Source of the DNA: Acidimicrobiales bacterium
Lineage (GTDB): Bacteria; Actinomycetota; Acidimicrobiia; Acidimicrobiales; MedAcidi-G1
Length of the DNA: 41,765 nt
Assembly: GCA_030747595.1 (NCBI GenBank)
Contig: JASLKK010000015.1
Location: 1 to 41,765 of the forward strand
Reading direction: 5' to 3'
Below, piece after piece: positions 7,205 through 19,087 of the stretch; within the stretch, counting starts at the first letter, position 1; each line of letters opens with the position of its first letter. The notes under the pieces were generated by a model, which saw nothing but the letters and a program-made list of their open reading frames with translations, searched no databases and had not been told where the DNA came from. Made by a program: the position numbers and the translations under genes.

Positions 7205-7771
7205 ATGGCCGAAAGAGAACGAAGCCAGACGCCCCCGTTCGGGGGCGTTTTTGTGTCCCACGCGCGGATCATGACCGCCGATGACATGGGCAGGGCCATC
7301 CGTCGCATGGCCCATGAGGTCATCGAGCGGAACCACGGACTAGACGAGATCGTCGTGGTCGGTCTCCAGACCGGTGGCGTGCCGGTGGCCGAACGCCTCG
7401 CCGAGACCCTCGAGGAGATCGAGGGCATCCGACCGCCGGTGGGCACCCTTGACGTGGCGTTACACCGCGACGACATCGGCATCCGTCCGGTGGTCGCTGA
7501 GGCCACCACGGACCTCTCGACCGACCTCGATGGTCGGATCGTGATCCTGGTCGACGACGTCCTGTTCACCGGTCGAACTATCCGGGCCGCACTCGATGCG
7601 GTCTGTGACTTCGGTCGACCCCGATCCATCCAGCTGGCGGTCATGGTCGACCGCGGCCATCGGGAACTGCCCATCCGGCCGGACTACGTGGGCAAGAACC
7701 TTCCGACCCGGCGAGACGAGGTGGTCGACGTACACGAGGTGGGCGTCGACCTCGGAGCGATGGAGAAGTGA
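7205..7771 (+). CDS. pyrR: PyrR bifunctional regulator / uracil phosphoribosyltransferase
   Basis: UMP-dependent RNA-binding attenuator of pyrimidine genes with type I phosphoribosyltransferase fold. The PRPP loop ILVDDVLFTGRTIRAALDA and VDRGHRELPIRPDYVGKNLPT are diagnostic. Starts: ATG 7205 has AGGAG (7191-7195) 9 nt upstream and gives 188 residues, beginning MAERERSQTPPFGGVFVSHA; a GTG at 7253 and an ATG at 7271 are in-frame alternatives, nearer the usual family start but without good binding sites. With the 7205 start, the terminator lies in codons 9-16. The stop overlaps pyrB as GTGA. Confidence 0.93.
   Translation: MAERERSQTPPFGGVFVSHARIMTADDMGRAIRRMAHEVIERNHGLDEIVVVGLQTGGVPVAERLAETLEEIEGIRPPVGTLDVALHRDDIGIRPVVAEATTDLSTDLDGRIVILVDDVLFTGRTIRAALDAVCDFGRPRSIQLAVMVDRGHRELPIRPDYVGKNLPTRRDEVVDVHEVGVDLGAMEK
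7229..7252 (+). terminator. Intrinsic terminator inside the pyrR 5' coding region
   Basis: Perfect 8-bp stem ACGCCCCC (7229-7236) with GGGGGCGT (7241-7248), loop GTTC, followed by five T (7248-7252). This is the strongest terminator shape in the window, and it lies 24 nt downstream of the best pyrR start codon (7205), inside the reading frame. Ribosomes translating this stretch would melt the hairpin. Confidence 0.8.
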
Positions 7772-8787
7772 CAGTCACCACGATGAGCCCGACGGCCGGA
7801 CACCTGTTGGGAATCGACGGGATGTCCCGGTCCGAACTCGAGGAGTTGCTCGAGTTGACGGACACGTTCGCAGAGGTCGGACGTCGGCCCATCCCGAAGG
7901 TGCCTGCCTTACGGGGCCGCACAGTGGCCACCGTCTTCTTCGAGAACTCGACCCGGACCCGCATGTCCTTCGACACCGCGGCCCGTCGTCTGTCCGCCGA
8001 CACCATCGCCTTCGCCGCCGGCGGTTCGTCCCTCAGCAAAGGTGAGAGCCTGCGGGACACGGTCGAGGTAGTGGCCTCGTACGGTGCCGACGCACTGGTG
8101 GTCCGTCATCCGATGGCCGGGACCGCCCACCGGGTGGCCGGATGGACTAATGCCTCCGTGATAAACGCTGGTGACGGCTGCCACGAGCACCCCACTCAGG
8201 CCCTCCTCGACTGCTACACCCTCCGGGATCGCCGTGGATCCCTAGATGGCATGCGAATCGCCATCGTGGGCGACGTCCGACACTCCCGGGTGGCCCGCTC
8301 CAACGTCCTGGCGTTCACTGCGTTGGGGGCCGAGGTGGTACTCGTGGCCCCGGCCACGCTGCTGCCACCTGCCGTGGATGTCTGGCCGGTCACGGTGAGC
8401 CACGAACTGGACCCACTGCTGGCCGGATTGGACGCCATCTACCTCCTACGGATGCAGAGCGAACGCATCACCGAGGGGCTGATTCCGTCAATGCGCGAGT
8501 ACGCCACGGACTTTGGACTCTCGGTCGAACGAGCGGCCCGCCTACCTGACGATGCCCTGATCCTGCATCCCGGTCCGACCAATCCCGGAGTCGAGATTTC
8601 TGCGGCCGCCGCGGCCGACCAACGATCGGTGATCCTCGACCAGGTGGTCCACGGGGTGTCGGTCCGCATGGCGGTCCTGTTCCTGCTCCTGGGCTCGGGC
8701 CGAACCCCAGCACCGACCGGTAGTTCAGAGACCGGTATTTCAGCAACTAGCGGTTCAGCATCTGACGACGAAGGGGTTCGACCATGA
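7768..8787 (+). CDS. pyrB: Aspartate carbamoyltransferase catalytic subunit
   Basis: Joins carbamoyl phosphate and aspartate, the committed step of UMP synthesis. 339 residues from a GTG at 7768. FFENSTRTRMSF at 58-68 includes the carbamoyl-phosphate loop STRT (61-64); GDGCHEHPTQALLD and HPGPTNPGVEI are the further active-site segments. TNPG replaces the commoner MNRG. A 30-residue Ser/Gly/Thr-rich tail after VLFLLLGSG is unusual. No regulatory pyrI is present. The stop overlaps the pyrC start as ATGA. Confidence 0.97.
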   Translation: MTVTTMSPTAGHLLGIDGMSRSELEELLELTDTFAEVGRRPIPKVPALRGRTVATVFFENSTRTRMSFDTAARRLSADTIAFAAGGSSLSKGESLRDTVEVVASYGADALVVRHPMAGTAHRVAGWTNASVINAGDGCHEHPTQALLDCYTLRDRRGSLDGMRIAIVGDVRHSRVARSNVLAFTALGAEVVLVAPATLLPPAVDVWPVTVSHELDPLLAGLDAIYLLRMQSERITEGLIPSMREYATDFGLSVERAARLPDDALILHPGPTNPGVEISAAAAADQRSVILDQVVHGVSVRMAVLFLLLGSGRTPAPTGSSETGISATSGSASDDEGVRP

Positions 8788-10076
8788 GCGTCGTGCTGCG
8801 AGGCGGCCGCATCATCGACGCCGATGGCGAACGGACCCTCGACGTCGAAATCAGCGAGGACGGAACGATCGCCGCAGTCGGCACCGGGTTGATTGGCGAC
8901 CTCGACCTCGACGCATCGGGGTGCGTAGTTTCCCCCGGCTTCGTCGACCTCCACGCCCACCTCCGTGAGCCGGGCCAGGAAGAGGCCGAGACCATCGAGA
9001 CCGGCGCAAGGGGTGGATCGCTCGGTGGCTACACGGCACTGGTGGCCATGCCCAACACCGATCCGACCACCGACTGCGTGGCCGTGGTCGAACAGGTCCG
9101 GGCCCTCGGGCGGCGGTCAACGTGCGAGATAGTGCCGTCGGCGGCCATGACGGTGGATCGGGCGGGCACCGACATGGCGCCCATGGGCGAGTTGGTGGAC
9201 GCCGGGGTTGGGATCTTCACCGACGACGGCACCGGCCTCCAGGACCCCCGCCTCATGCGGCGGGTCATGGAATACAGCACCGGTCTCACTCGCCGCCTGG
9301 GTCGACCGGTGATGCTGGCCCAGCACTGCGAGGTATCGGCCCTGTCGGCCGGCGGCTACATGCACGAAGGGGAGTGGTCGTCGCGGCTGGGCATTCCCGG
9401 CCAACCGGCGGAGGCCGAAGAACTAATGGTGATGCGAGACATCGCCCTGGTTCGACTCACCGGTGCCCACCTGCACTTCCAACACCTCTCCACGGCCAGT
9501 TCGGTGGCCATGGTGCGTGGCGCCAAGGCGGCCGGCCTTCCGGTGACCGCCGAGGCGACCACCCACCACTTCACCCTCACCGATGCGGCGTGCGCCACCT
9601 ACGACCCGGTGTTCAAGGTTCACCCGCCGCTGCGGACCGATGCCGACGTTGCCGCCATCCGGGCCGGCCTCGCCGACGGGACCATCGATGCGGTGGCCAC
9701 CGACCACGCACCGCACGCACCGCACGCCAAGGAGCGAACCTTCGACGAGGCCCCCCCAGGAATGCTGGGCCTGGAGACGGCCTTTGCCCTCACCCTGAGC
9801 GAGTCAGGACTAGACCTTCCCGAAGTACTAGCTGTTCTCTCATGGAGGCCAGCGGCCATTGCCGGCATCGCGGATCGGCACGGCGTGTCGGTGGTACCCG
9901 GTGCCCCGGCGAACCTCTGTGTCGTCGACCCCGATGAGACATGGACGGTGTCCGGAGCGGCGATGGCCAGCCGGAGCAGCAACACCCCCTACGAGGGGGA
10001 CACCCTGCGGGGGCGGGTACGCCACACCATTCGCGCCGGTGAGCTGGTCGTGGTCGATGGAGAGGCCCAACGTTGA
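8784..10076 (+). CDS. pyrC: Dihydroorotase
   Basis: Zinc amidohydrolase cyclising carbamoyl aspartate to dihydroorotate. 430 residues, class I type. His57 and His59 in VDLHAHLREPG are metal ligands; MPNTDPTTD, AQHCEVSALSAGGYMHEGEWS, LHFQHLST and the catalytic-Asp segment ATDHAPHAPHAKE follow in family order. Both flanks are 4-nt overlaps (ATGA with pyrB, TTGA with carA). Confidence 0.97.
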   Translation: MSVVLRGGRIIDADGERTLDVEISEDGTIAAVGTGLIGDLDLDASGCVVSPGFVDLHAHLREPGQEEAETIETGARGGSLGGYTALVAMPNTDPTTDCVAVVEQVRALGRRSTCEIVPSAAMTVDRAGTDMAPMGELVDAGVGIFTDDGTGLQDPRLMRRVMEYSTGLTRRLGRPVMLAQHCEVSALSAGGYMHEGEWSSRLGIPGQPAEAEELMVMRDIALVRLTGAHLHFQHLSTASSVAMVRGAKAAGLPVTAEATTHHFTLTDAACATYDPVFKVHPPLRTDADVAAIRAGLADGTIDAVATDHAPHAPHAKERTFDEAPPGMLGLETAFALTLSESGLDLPEVLAVLSWRPAAIAGIADRHGVSVVPGAPANLCVVDPDETWTVSGAAMASRSSNTPYEGDTLRGRVRHTIRAGELVVVDGEAQR

Positions 10077-11232
10077 GCGAATCCACCCACGAACCGCATC
10101 GGAACCGTCGGCATCGCCCCCCCGAAGCGGCCCTGGTGCTGGCCGACGGTGAGGTCTTCGAGGGTGAGGCAATCGGTGCCGCACCGCCCAACGGCGTGGC
10201 CAGCGGTGAGGTCGTGTTCAACACGGTGTTGTCGGGGTACCAGGAGGTCATCACCGACCCGTCCTACGCCGGTCAGATCATCACCTTCACGGCCTCGCAT
10301 CTAGGGAACTACGGGGTCAGCCCCCACGACAACGAGAACCGGCGACCGTTCTGTCGTGGTGTGGTCGTCCGTGACCTAGCCAGACGTCGCAGCAACTGGC
10401 GGGCCGAGGACGACCTCGACGGACTGCTTCGGACCCATGGCGTGGCGGGTATCACCGGAATCGACACCCGGCGCCTCACCCGCCACCTGCGCGACGCGGG
10501 CGCCATGCCGGGCGCCTTCGGAACGGCGGACCTGGCCACGCTCACAGCGGCAGCGAACGTCGAACCGGGCACCGACGGCCTCGACCTGGTGTCGACGGTG
10601 ACCTGCGACGCGCCGACCACCGTGGCGTCGACCGGTGGTGGTCGACGCATTGTCGCCTTCGACTTCGGCATCAAGGCCACCATCATCCGGCATCTGGCAG
10701 GGCTAGGAGAGGTCACGATCGTGCCGGCGTCCACGTCGGCGTCCGACGTCCTAGCCATGGAGCCCGACGGCGTGTTCCTCTCCAACGGTCCCGGCGACCC
10801 GGGCCCCCTGGCCGACGTCCGCACCCAGATCGGCGTCCTTCTCGGCGAGGTGCCGGTGTTCGGGATCTGCCTCGGACACCAGTTGCTAGCCGGAACCATC
10901 GGCGCCGAGACCTACAAACTCCCGTTCGGCCACCACGGAGGCAATCACCCGGTGCGGAACCTGGCCACCGGAGCCGTCGAGATCACCAGTCAGAACCACA
11001 ACTACTGCGTGGCCGAGGGATCCATCCCCACCGCCGAACTAACGCATGTGAACCTCAACGACCAGACCGTGGAGGGCATCCGCTGCCTGGACGTGCCGGC
11101 GTTCAGCGTCCAGTACCACCCCGAAGCCGGCCCAGGCCCGCACGACAGCCGGTATCTCTTCGATGAGTTCGAGGACCTGATGGCACGAGTTCGGGGTACG
11201 GCGTCGGTGGCCTCACCGGGAGGGGCAGCCTG

Positions 11233-11233
<1 letters not shown>
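10073..11233 (+). CDS. carA: Carbamoyl-phosphate synthase small (glutaminase) subunit
   Basis: Hydrolyses glutamine and channels ammonia to CarB. 386 residues from a TTG at 10073, chosen because it overlaps the pyrC stop (TTGA) and has GAGAGG about 8 nt upstream. The N-terminal CPSase domain spans about 18-150 ([19 protein letters not shown]). The class I amidotransferase domain has nucleophile Cys266 (GICLGHQ) and His349/Glu351 ([13 protein letters not shown]). The first 16 residues (His/Arg-rich) are not conserved. The stop shares one base with carB (TGATG). Confidence 0.96.
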
Positions 11234-14582
<3,349 letters not shown>

Positions 14583-14586
<4 letters not shown>

Positions 14587-15515
14587 GTCGCCGGACCGCT
14601 ACCGTCGACCTGACGACGCGCATCGGTTCGGTCGTGCTTCCCAATCCGGTGCTCACAGCATCGGGAACCGCCGGCCATGGCCACGAACTGGCCGACCATC
14701 TGGACCCGGCCGCGTTGGGTGCCGTGGTAGTGAAGTCGCTGCACGCCGAGCCATGGGCCGGCAATCCACCGCCCCGGGTGCACGCCACCCCATCAGGCAT
14801 GGTCAACAGCGTGGGTCTGCAGGGGCCAGGTGTCGAGTCCTGGCTGGAAAACGACCTCCCTGGCCTGGCCGCCACCGGTGCCCGAGTCGTGGCCAGCATC
14901 TGGGGGCGGACCGTCGAGGAGTTCGCCCGTGCCGCCGAACTTCTGGCCGACGCTCCAGACGTGGTGGTGGCCGTGGAGGTCAACGCCTCGTGTCCCAACC
15001 TCGAGGATCGGCGTGCCCTCTTCGCCCACTCGAGGTCGGCTACCACCGAGGTTGTCGATGCGGCCGGCGCGGCCGGTCGACCCCGATGGGCGAAGTTGAG
15101 CCCCAACACCCCCGAACTTCCTGACGTGGCCGCCGCGGCGATGGCCGCGGGTGCCGAGGCGGTGACGGTGGCCAACACGGTGCTGGGCATGGTGATCGAC
15201 ACCGAGACCCGGCGCCCGCTCCTCGGTGCCGGACGGGGGGGACTGTCGGGGCCGGCTATCCGACCGGTGGCCGTGCGTGCGGTGTTCGACACCAGAGAGG
15301 CGTTGGGTAATGCCCCGATCATCGGTGTAGGTGGGGTGGCGTCGGCTGACGACGCCGTCCAGTTCCTGCTGGCCGGCGCCTCGGCGGTCCAGGTAGGGAC
15401 AGCGACCTTCGCTGACCCACGGGCCCCAGCCCGGATTCTGCGTGACCTCGGTCGATGGTGCGACCGCCAAGGGGTGGCTCGTCTCGATGAACTGATCGGA
15501 GCAGCCCATGGCTGA
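14583..15515 (+). CDS. pyrD: Dihydroorotate dehydrogenase, class 1B-like catalytic subunit
   Basis: Oxidises dihydroorotate to orotate on FMN. 310 residues from a GTG at 14583. The catalytic base is Cys137 (VNASCPN), which marks class 1; the N-terminus ([18 protein letters not shown]) and the [26 protein letters not shown] phosphate-binding end are PyrDB-like. Class 1B enzymes normally work with the iron-sulfur flavoprotein PyrK, but none is encoded in the operon or window. The 8-nt overlap ATGGCTGA joins it to pyrF. Confidence 0.94.
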
Positions 15516-16245
15516 TGTGGAATCGACGACGAACCGTTTCAGGGATTCGGCTCCGCCGTACATCCGTGAGTCGCTCTGCCTGGTGCTCGACGTCGACGAC
15601 CTAGTGGCCGCTCGTCGGACCGCAGCGGCACTGGTTCCGTGGTTCGGCACCGTCAAGGTGGGCCTCGAACTCTTCTCGGCCGCCGGGCCGGATGCCGTGG
15701 CGAGCTTTGTGGAGGACGGATTTCAGGTTTTCTGCGACCTGAAGCTCCACGACATTCCCAACACGGTGGGCAGCGCAGCCCGGGTGCTGGGTTCGTCGGG
15801 GGCCCGCTGGGTCACCGTGCACACCGCTGGCGGCGAGGCGATGCTGCGGTCGGCCGTGGAATCCATGGCCGACGGCGCGTCCCGGGTCGGAGCTGAGACC
15901 CCAGGCGTGTTGGGTGTAACCGTGTTGACCAGCGATCAGACGGCCGGTCGAGAGGTACTCGAGCAGCGTTGCGATCTAGCGGCGTCGACCGGTTGCGCGG
16001 GCATCGTCTGCGCTGCTCCCGATCTGCCGGTCACCGATCCGTGGGCTGATCAGCTGGTTCGGGTCGTGCCCGGTATTCGGATGCCCGGCGGCGATGTCCA
16101 CGACCAGGCCCGGGTGGCGACGCCCCGAGACGCCATGGCCGCCGGGGCCGACCTCCTAGTAGTCGGCCGAGCGGTAACCGCTGCACCTGACCCTGTGGCG
16201 GCCGCGGTCGAACTGGTAACCCACCTGGCTGGTCGCGGGACCTGA
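15508..16245 (+). CDS. pyrF: Orotidine 5'-phosphate decarboxylase
   Basis: Last step of UMP synthesis. 245 residues. The DxKxxD catalytic signature is DLKLHD at 77-82 (Asp77, Lys79, Asp82), followed by IPNTVG; Lys50 (TVKVG) is the second conserved lysine, and VVPGIRMPGG and LLVVGRAVTAAPDP bind phosphate. This is the bacterial (E. coli-like) type, not the mycobacterial type 2 enzyme. It is the last gene of the pyr operon. The next gene has its own promoter 56 nt downstream, and no terminator was seen. Confidence 0.95.
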   Translation: MADVESTTNRFRDSAPPYIRESLCLVLDVDDLVAARRTAAALVPWFGTVKVGLELFSAAGPDAVASFVEDGFQVFCDLKLHDIPNTVGSAARVLGSSGARWVTVHTAGGEAMLRSAVESMADGASRVGAETPGVLGVTVLTSDQTAGREVLEQRCDLAASTGCAGIVCAAPDLPVTDPWADQLVRVVPGIRMPGGDVHDQARVATPRDAMAAGADLLVVGRAVTAAPDPVAAAVELVTHLAGRGT

Positions 16246-16301
16246 GACGGCGAACCTGGGCGTCTGGCCATCGAGAGTCGGCCATGGGCATCTGACGCCA
16301 C

Positions 16302-16307
16302 TAAGGT
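16302..16307 (+). promoter_or_regulatory. Leaderless -10 element of mihF
   Basis: TAAGGT followed by 7 nt and the mihF ATG at 16315. It lies in the 69-bp gap after pyrF and starts a new transcription unit of nucleotide and DNA-metabolism genes. Confidence 0.6.
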
Positions 16308-16314
16308 CCGGGAC

Positions 16315-16629
16315 ATGGCAGGACTCCCCCAACTCACTGACGAACAGCGGCGTGCCGCTCTGGCCAAGGCAGCCGAGGCTCGAAGGGTCCGTGCCGAGAT
16401 CAAGAACCGACTCAAGATGGGGTCGCTCTCGTTGCCCGAACTACTGGAGCAGGCCGATGACGACATCATCTTGGCCAAGATGAAGGTGCTGGCCGTGCTG
16501 GAGTCCCTGCCCAAGTTGGGCAAGGTCAAGGCCCGGCGGACCATGGACGAGGTAGGCATCAGCGACAGCCGCCGACTGCGAGGACTCGGAACCCAGCAGC
16601 GCGCCGAACTGGTTTCCCGCTTCGGCTGA
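16315..16629 (+). CDS. mihF: Actinobacterial integration host factor (mIHF)
   Basis: Nucleoid-associated DNA-binding protein specific to actinobacteria. 104 residues, all-helical, with the family pattern LTDEQRRAALAKAAEARRVRAEIKNRLK, then LPELLEQADDDIILAKMKVLAVLESLPKLGKVKARRTMDEVGI and SRRLRGLGTQQRAELVSRF, the helix-two-turn-helix end. It is next to gmk exactly as in Mycobacterium and Streptomyces. The ATG is placed 7 nt after a TANNNT box, so the mRNA is probably leaderless. Confidence 0.94.
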   Translation: MAGLPQLTDEQRRAALAKAAEARRVRAEIKNRLKMGSLSLPELLEQADDDIILAKMKVLAVLESLPKLGKVKARRTMDEVGISDSRRLRGLGTQQRAELVSRFG

Positions 16630-16668
16630 GCCGGCTCACCGAAGCCTTCCGGATCGCTCGACGTCGAC

Positions 16669-17211
16669 GTGCTGGTCGTCGTCCTCTCGGGACCCGGCGG
16701 TGCCGGGAAGGGGACCATTGCCCGTGCACTCGTCGACGGTGATGCCCGACTGTCCCTGAGTTGTTCTTGGACCACCCGTGAACGTCGGTCCGACGACGCC
16801 GAGGACGCCTACGTGTTCGTGTCCCGTCCAGAGTTCGACAGGCGACTCGAGGCCGGCGGCTTCCTGGAATGGAACGAGTTCCTGGGATGCGCCTACGGGA
16901 CCCCGGTGCCCGATGCGAACGCCACCCAAGATCTCCTGTTGGAGATCGACGTGGCGGGAGGCCGCCAGGTGCTCGAGCACACGCCCGAGGCACTCGTTCT
17001 CTTCGTGGATGCCCCAGACGATGCCGAGTTGCGTCGTCGACTGCTGGGCCGGGGCGATGCACCGGATCGAGCGGAACAGCGCGTCGTCGAGGCGGCTCGG
17101 GAGCGCGACGAGGCCGAATCTCTCGGCTACCGACGGGTGGTGAACGACGTGCTGGAAGAAGCGATCGTCGAGATCCGTGATCTGATCGACGCTGCCCGGT
17201 CCAGTTCCTGA
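16669..17211 (+). CDS. gmk: Guanylate kinase
   Basis: Phosphorylates GMP to GDP. 180 residues. The P-loop SGPGGAGKGT is at 7-16; SWTTRERR is the GMP-binding SxTTRxxR motif (Trp where Ala is usual); FLEWNEFLGCAYGTP matches the E-Y-G-x-x-YGT segment, and DVAGGRQV the DxxGxxQ motif. Start: the GTG at 16669, 39 nt after mihF, without an obvious Shine-Dalgarno; translational coupling to mihF is unclear. Confidence 0.93.
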   Translation: MLVVVLSGPGGAGKGTIARALVDGDARLSLSCSWTTRERRSDDAEDAYVFVSRPEFDRRLEAGGFLEWNEFLGCAYGTPVPDANATQDLLLEIDVAGGRQVLEHTPEALVLFVDAPDDAELRRRLLGRGDAPDRAEQRVVEAARERDEAESLGYRRVVNDVLEEAIVEIRDLIDAARSSS

Positions 17212-17220
17212 CCGGAACTC

Positions 17221-17266
17221 CGGAACGGTCTGGTCGGGCTCGGGAACGGATCCCGGACCGTTTCCG
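17221..17266 (+). terminator. Large imperfect hairpin after gmk
   Basis: CGGAACGGTCTGG (17221-17233) pairs with CCGGACCGTTTCCG (17253-17266): 13 bp with one bulged T and one G-U pair. It is preceded by a smaller AGTTCC/GGAACT hairpin (17203-17219) around the gmk stop. No T-run follows, so it may be a factor-independent terminator of the GC-rich type, an RNA-processing site, or neither. Confidence 0.3.
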
Positions 17267-17304
17267 TTGGCGGGCCCGCTCGAGGGTTCATGCAGGCTCG
17301 GTGG

Positions 17305-17310
17305 TACCGT
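17305..17310 (+). promoter_or_regulatory. Possible -10 element upstream of rpoZ
   Basis: TACCGT in the 198-bp gmk-rpoZ gap would give a leader of about 95 nt with the AGAGGA binding site at its end. It is the only TANNNT candidate noted there; the match is weak evidence on its own. Confidence 0.25.
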
Positions 17311-17409
17311 GGAGGGCCGATCGGCCCGTGTAGAGGGACCGATTTACCGCCCGTTTCATTCTTGGAACCGGGCATCGACTTAGACGAACAACGGATAGAG
17401 GATTCCCCG

Positions 17410-17772
17410 GTGCAGCGTCACGACAGCATGGTCAACCCGCCGATCGAAGGTCTCCTAGAGGCCGCCGACTCCAAGTTCCGTCTGGTAACGGTGAGCGCCA
17501 AGCGCGCCCGTCAGATCAACGCGTACTTCGGCCAGTTGGGCGAGGGCCTTGGCGCCGCCATCCCACCGCAGATCACCTCCACGTCCCGCAAGCCGCTCTC
17601 CATCTCCTTTGAGGAACTTTCGGTGGGCAAGATCGAGGCCATCGAGCCGCCCGATGAGCCTGAGGATGTCGATGCCCTGCTGGATGCCATCGACGCCGAG
17701 ATGGCCGAGCATCAGGGCGATGAACTTCCCGAGGGTGACGTCACGGTCACCGATGGCGCCGAGGGCGCCTGA
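17410..17772 (+). CDS. rpoZ: RNA polymerase omega subunit
   Basis: Small subunit that chaperones beta' into RNA polymerase. 120 residues from the GTG at 17410, chosen because AGAGGA (17397-17402) lies 7 nt upstream; an ATG at 17428 is an alternative, and the open frame to 17290 is not family-like. NPPIEGLLEAADSKFRLVTVSAKRARQINAYF is the conserved omega core; KPLSISFEELSVGKI follows as in mycobacterial omega. An acidic tail of about 40 residues ends the protein. Confidence 0.92.
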   Translation: MQRHDSMVNPPIEGLLEAADSKFRLVTVSAKRARQINAYFGQLGEGLGAAIPPQITSTSRKPLSISFEELSVGKIEAIEPPDEPEDVDALLDAIDAEMAEHQGDELPEGDVTVTDGAEGA

Positions 17773-17804
17773 TCCGAACTCCGGTCGTCCTCGCGGACGG
17801 ATGA
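17769..17804 (+). CDS. Weak bridge mini-ORF between rpoZ and coaBC, 11 aa (CTG start)
   Basis: Reading from the CTGA that overlaps the rpoZ stop (CTG at 17769), the frame is open for 11 codons and ends at the TGA 17802-17804, which overlaps the coaBC ATG at 17801. The geometry matches the other bridge ORFs, but CTG is a poor start codon, so this may be coincidence. Confidence 0.2.
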   Translation: MIRTPVVLADG

Positions 17805-19087
17805 CCCTCATGGGACCCCTCGCCGGCCGTCGCATCGTCCTCGGTGTCACCGGTGGGATAGCTGCCTACAAGGCCGTTGAGGTTTGTCGCCGATTGGTCG
17901 ACGCCGGCGCACACGTGGCGCCCGTCATGACCGAGGGTGCACTCCACTTCGTAGGACGGGCCACCTTCGATGCCCTGGGCTCCGAACCCGTACAAACCAG
18001 CCTCTGGGATGAACGCCATCCCATCCCACACACCCGTCTAGGGCAGGGCGCCGACCTGGTGCTGGTCTGCCCGGCCACGGCCCGGCTGTTGTCGGACTAC
18101 CGAACCGGCCGGTCCGATGATCTACTCACCGCCACCCTGTTGGCCACCAGGGCGCCGGTTGTCGTGGCGCCGGCCATGCATACGGAGATGTGGGAGCAGC
18201 CCTCGGTGGCCGAGAACGTGGCCGTGCTGGCCGACCGTGGGGTGACCATGGTTGGTCCGGTGGACGGCCTTCTGGCCGGCGGGGACGTAGGTGCCGGCCG
18301 TATGGCTGAACCGGCTGACATCGTGGCCGCCGCCTTCGAGGTGCTGGGGGCGACGGATGGAAGCGAACCGGCAGGGGACCTCGCCGGCCTGACCGTCCTG
18401 GTGACCGCCGGCGGTACTCGGGAGCCCATCTGTCCGGTCCGCTTCATCGGAAACCGGTCGTCGGGCAAACAGGGCCACGCTCTGGCTGCCGAGGCGGCAG
18501 TCCGCGGGGCGAAGGTCCAGTGCATCACCACCCAGTCGGCGTCGGCACCCGATTGCCCGGGTACCGAGGTTGTCGCCGTGGAGACGGCCGCCGAGATGGC
18601 TTCCGCCGTCCTGGAACGCTTTCCGCTCGTCGATGTGGTGCTCATGGCCGCAGCGGTGGCCGACTTTCGCCCTACCGAGGTGGCCGACCACAAGATCAAG
18701 AAGGGCCGAAACGTGCCCGAGATCCGTCTCGAGCCCACCGTTGACATCCTCGCCCAACTGGGTCGGACCCGGGCCAGTTCGCAGGTCCTGGTGGGGTTCG
18801 CCGCGGAAACCGACGATCTGCGACAGAATGCCGCGCAGAAACTGCAGGCCAAGGGCGTCGATCTCATCGTGGCGAACGACGTGTCGGCTCCTCAGGTGGG
18901 GTTCGAACACGAGACCAACGCCGTAGTCCTGCTCGGAATCGATGGCGGGATCACCGAGGTGCCCCTGTGCGACAAGCGGGAGGTGGCGAGGGTGGTCCTC
19001 GATGCCGCCCGCGACATCCACCAGGCGAACTGTGAACAGATGAACGATGACGGGGCCGACCGGGCATCGAACGGAGGCGACACATGA
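17801..19087 (+). CDS. coaBC: Bifunctional phosphopantothenoylcysteine synthase/decarboxylase
   Basis: Two steps of coenzyme A synthesis. 428 residues from the ATG at 17801 (ATGA); an ATG at 17810 with GGACGG 9 nt upstream is equally possible. CoaC domain (about 5-180): flavin-binding [12 protein letters not shown], active-site His in [13 protein letters not shown], and PAMHTEMW, the actinobacterial form of PAMNxxMW. CoaB domain: [34 protein letters not shown] and the KIKK lysines. It overlaps metK by 4 nt (ATGA). Confidence 0.95.
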   Translation: MTLMGPLAGRRIVLGVTGGIAAYKAVEVCRRLVDAGAHVAPVMTEGALHFVGRATFDALGSEPVQTSLWDERHPIPHTRLGQGADLVLVCPATARLLSDYRTGRSDDLLTATLLATRAPVVVAPAMHTEMWEQPSVAENVAVLADRGVTMVGPVDGLLAGGDVGAGRMAEPADIVAAAFEVLGATDGSEPAGDLAGLTVLVTAGGTREPICPVRFIGNRSSGKQGHALAAEAAVRGAKVQCITTQSASAPDCPGTEVVAVETAAEMASAVLERFPLVDVVLMAAAVADFRPTEVADHKIKKGRNVPEIRLEPTVDILAQLGRTRASSQVLVGFAAETDDLRQNAAQKLQAKGVDLIVANDVSAPQVGFEHETNAVVLLGIDGGITEVPLCDKREVARVVLDAARDIHQANCEQMNDDGADRASNGGDT

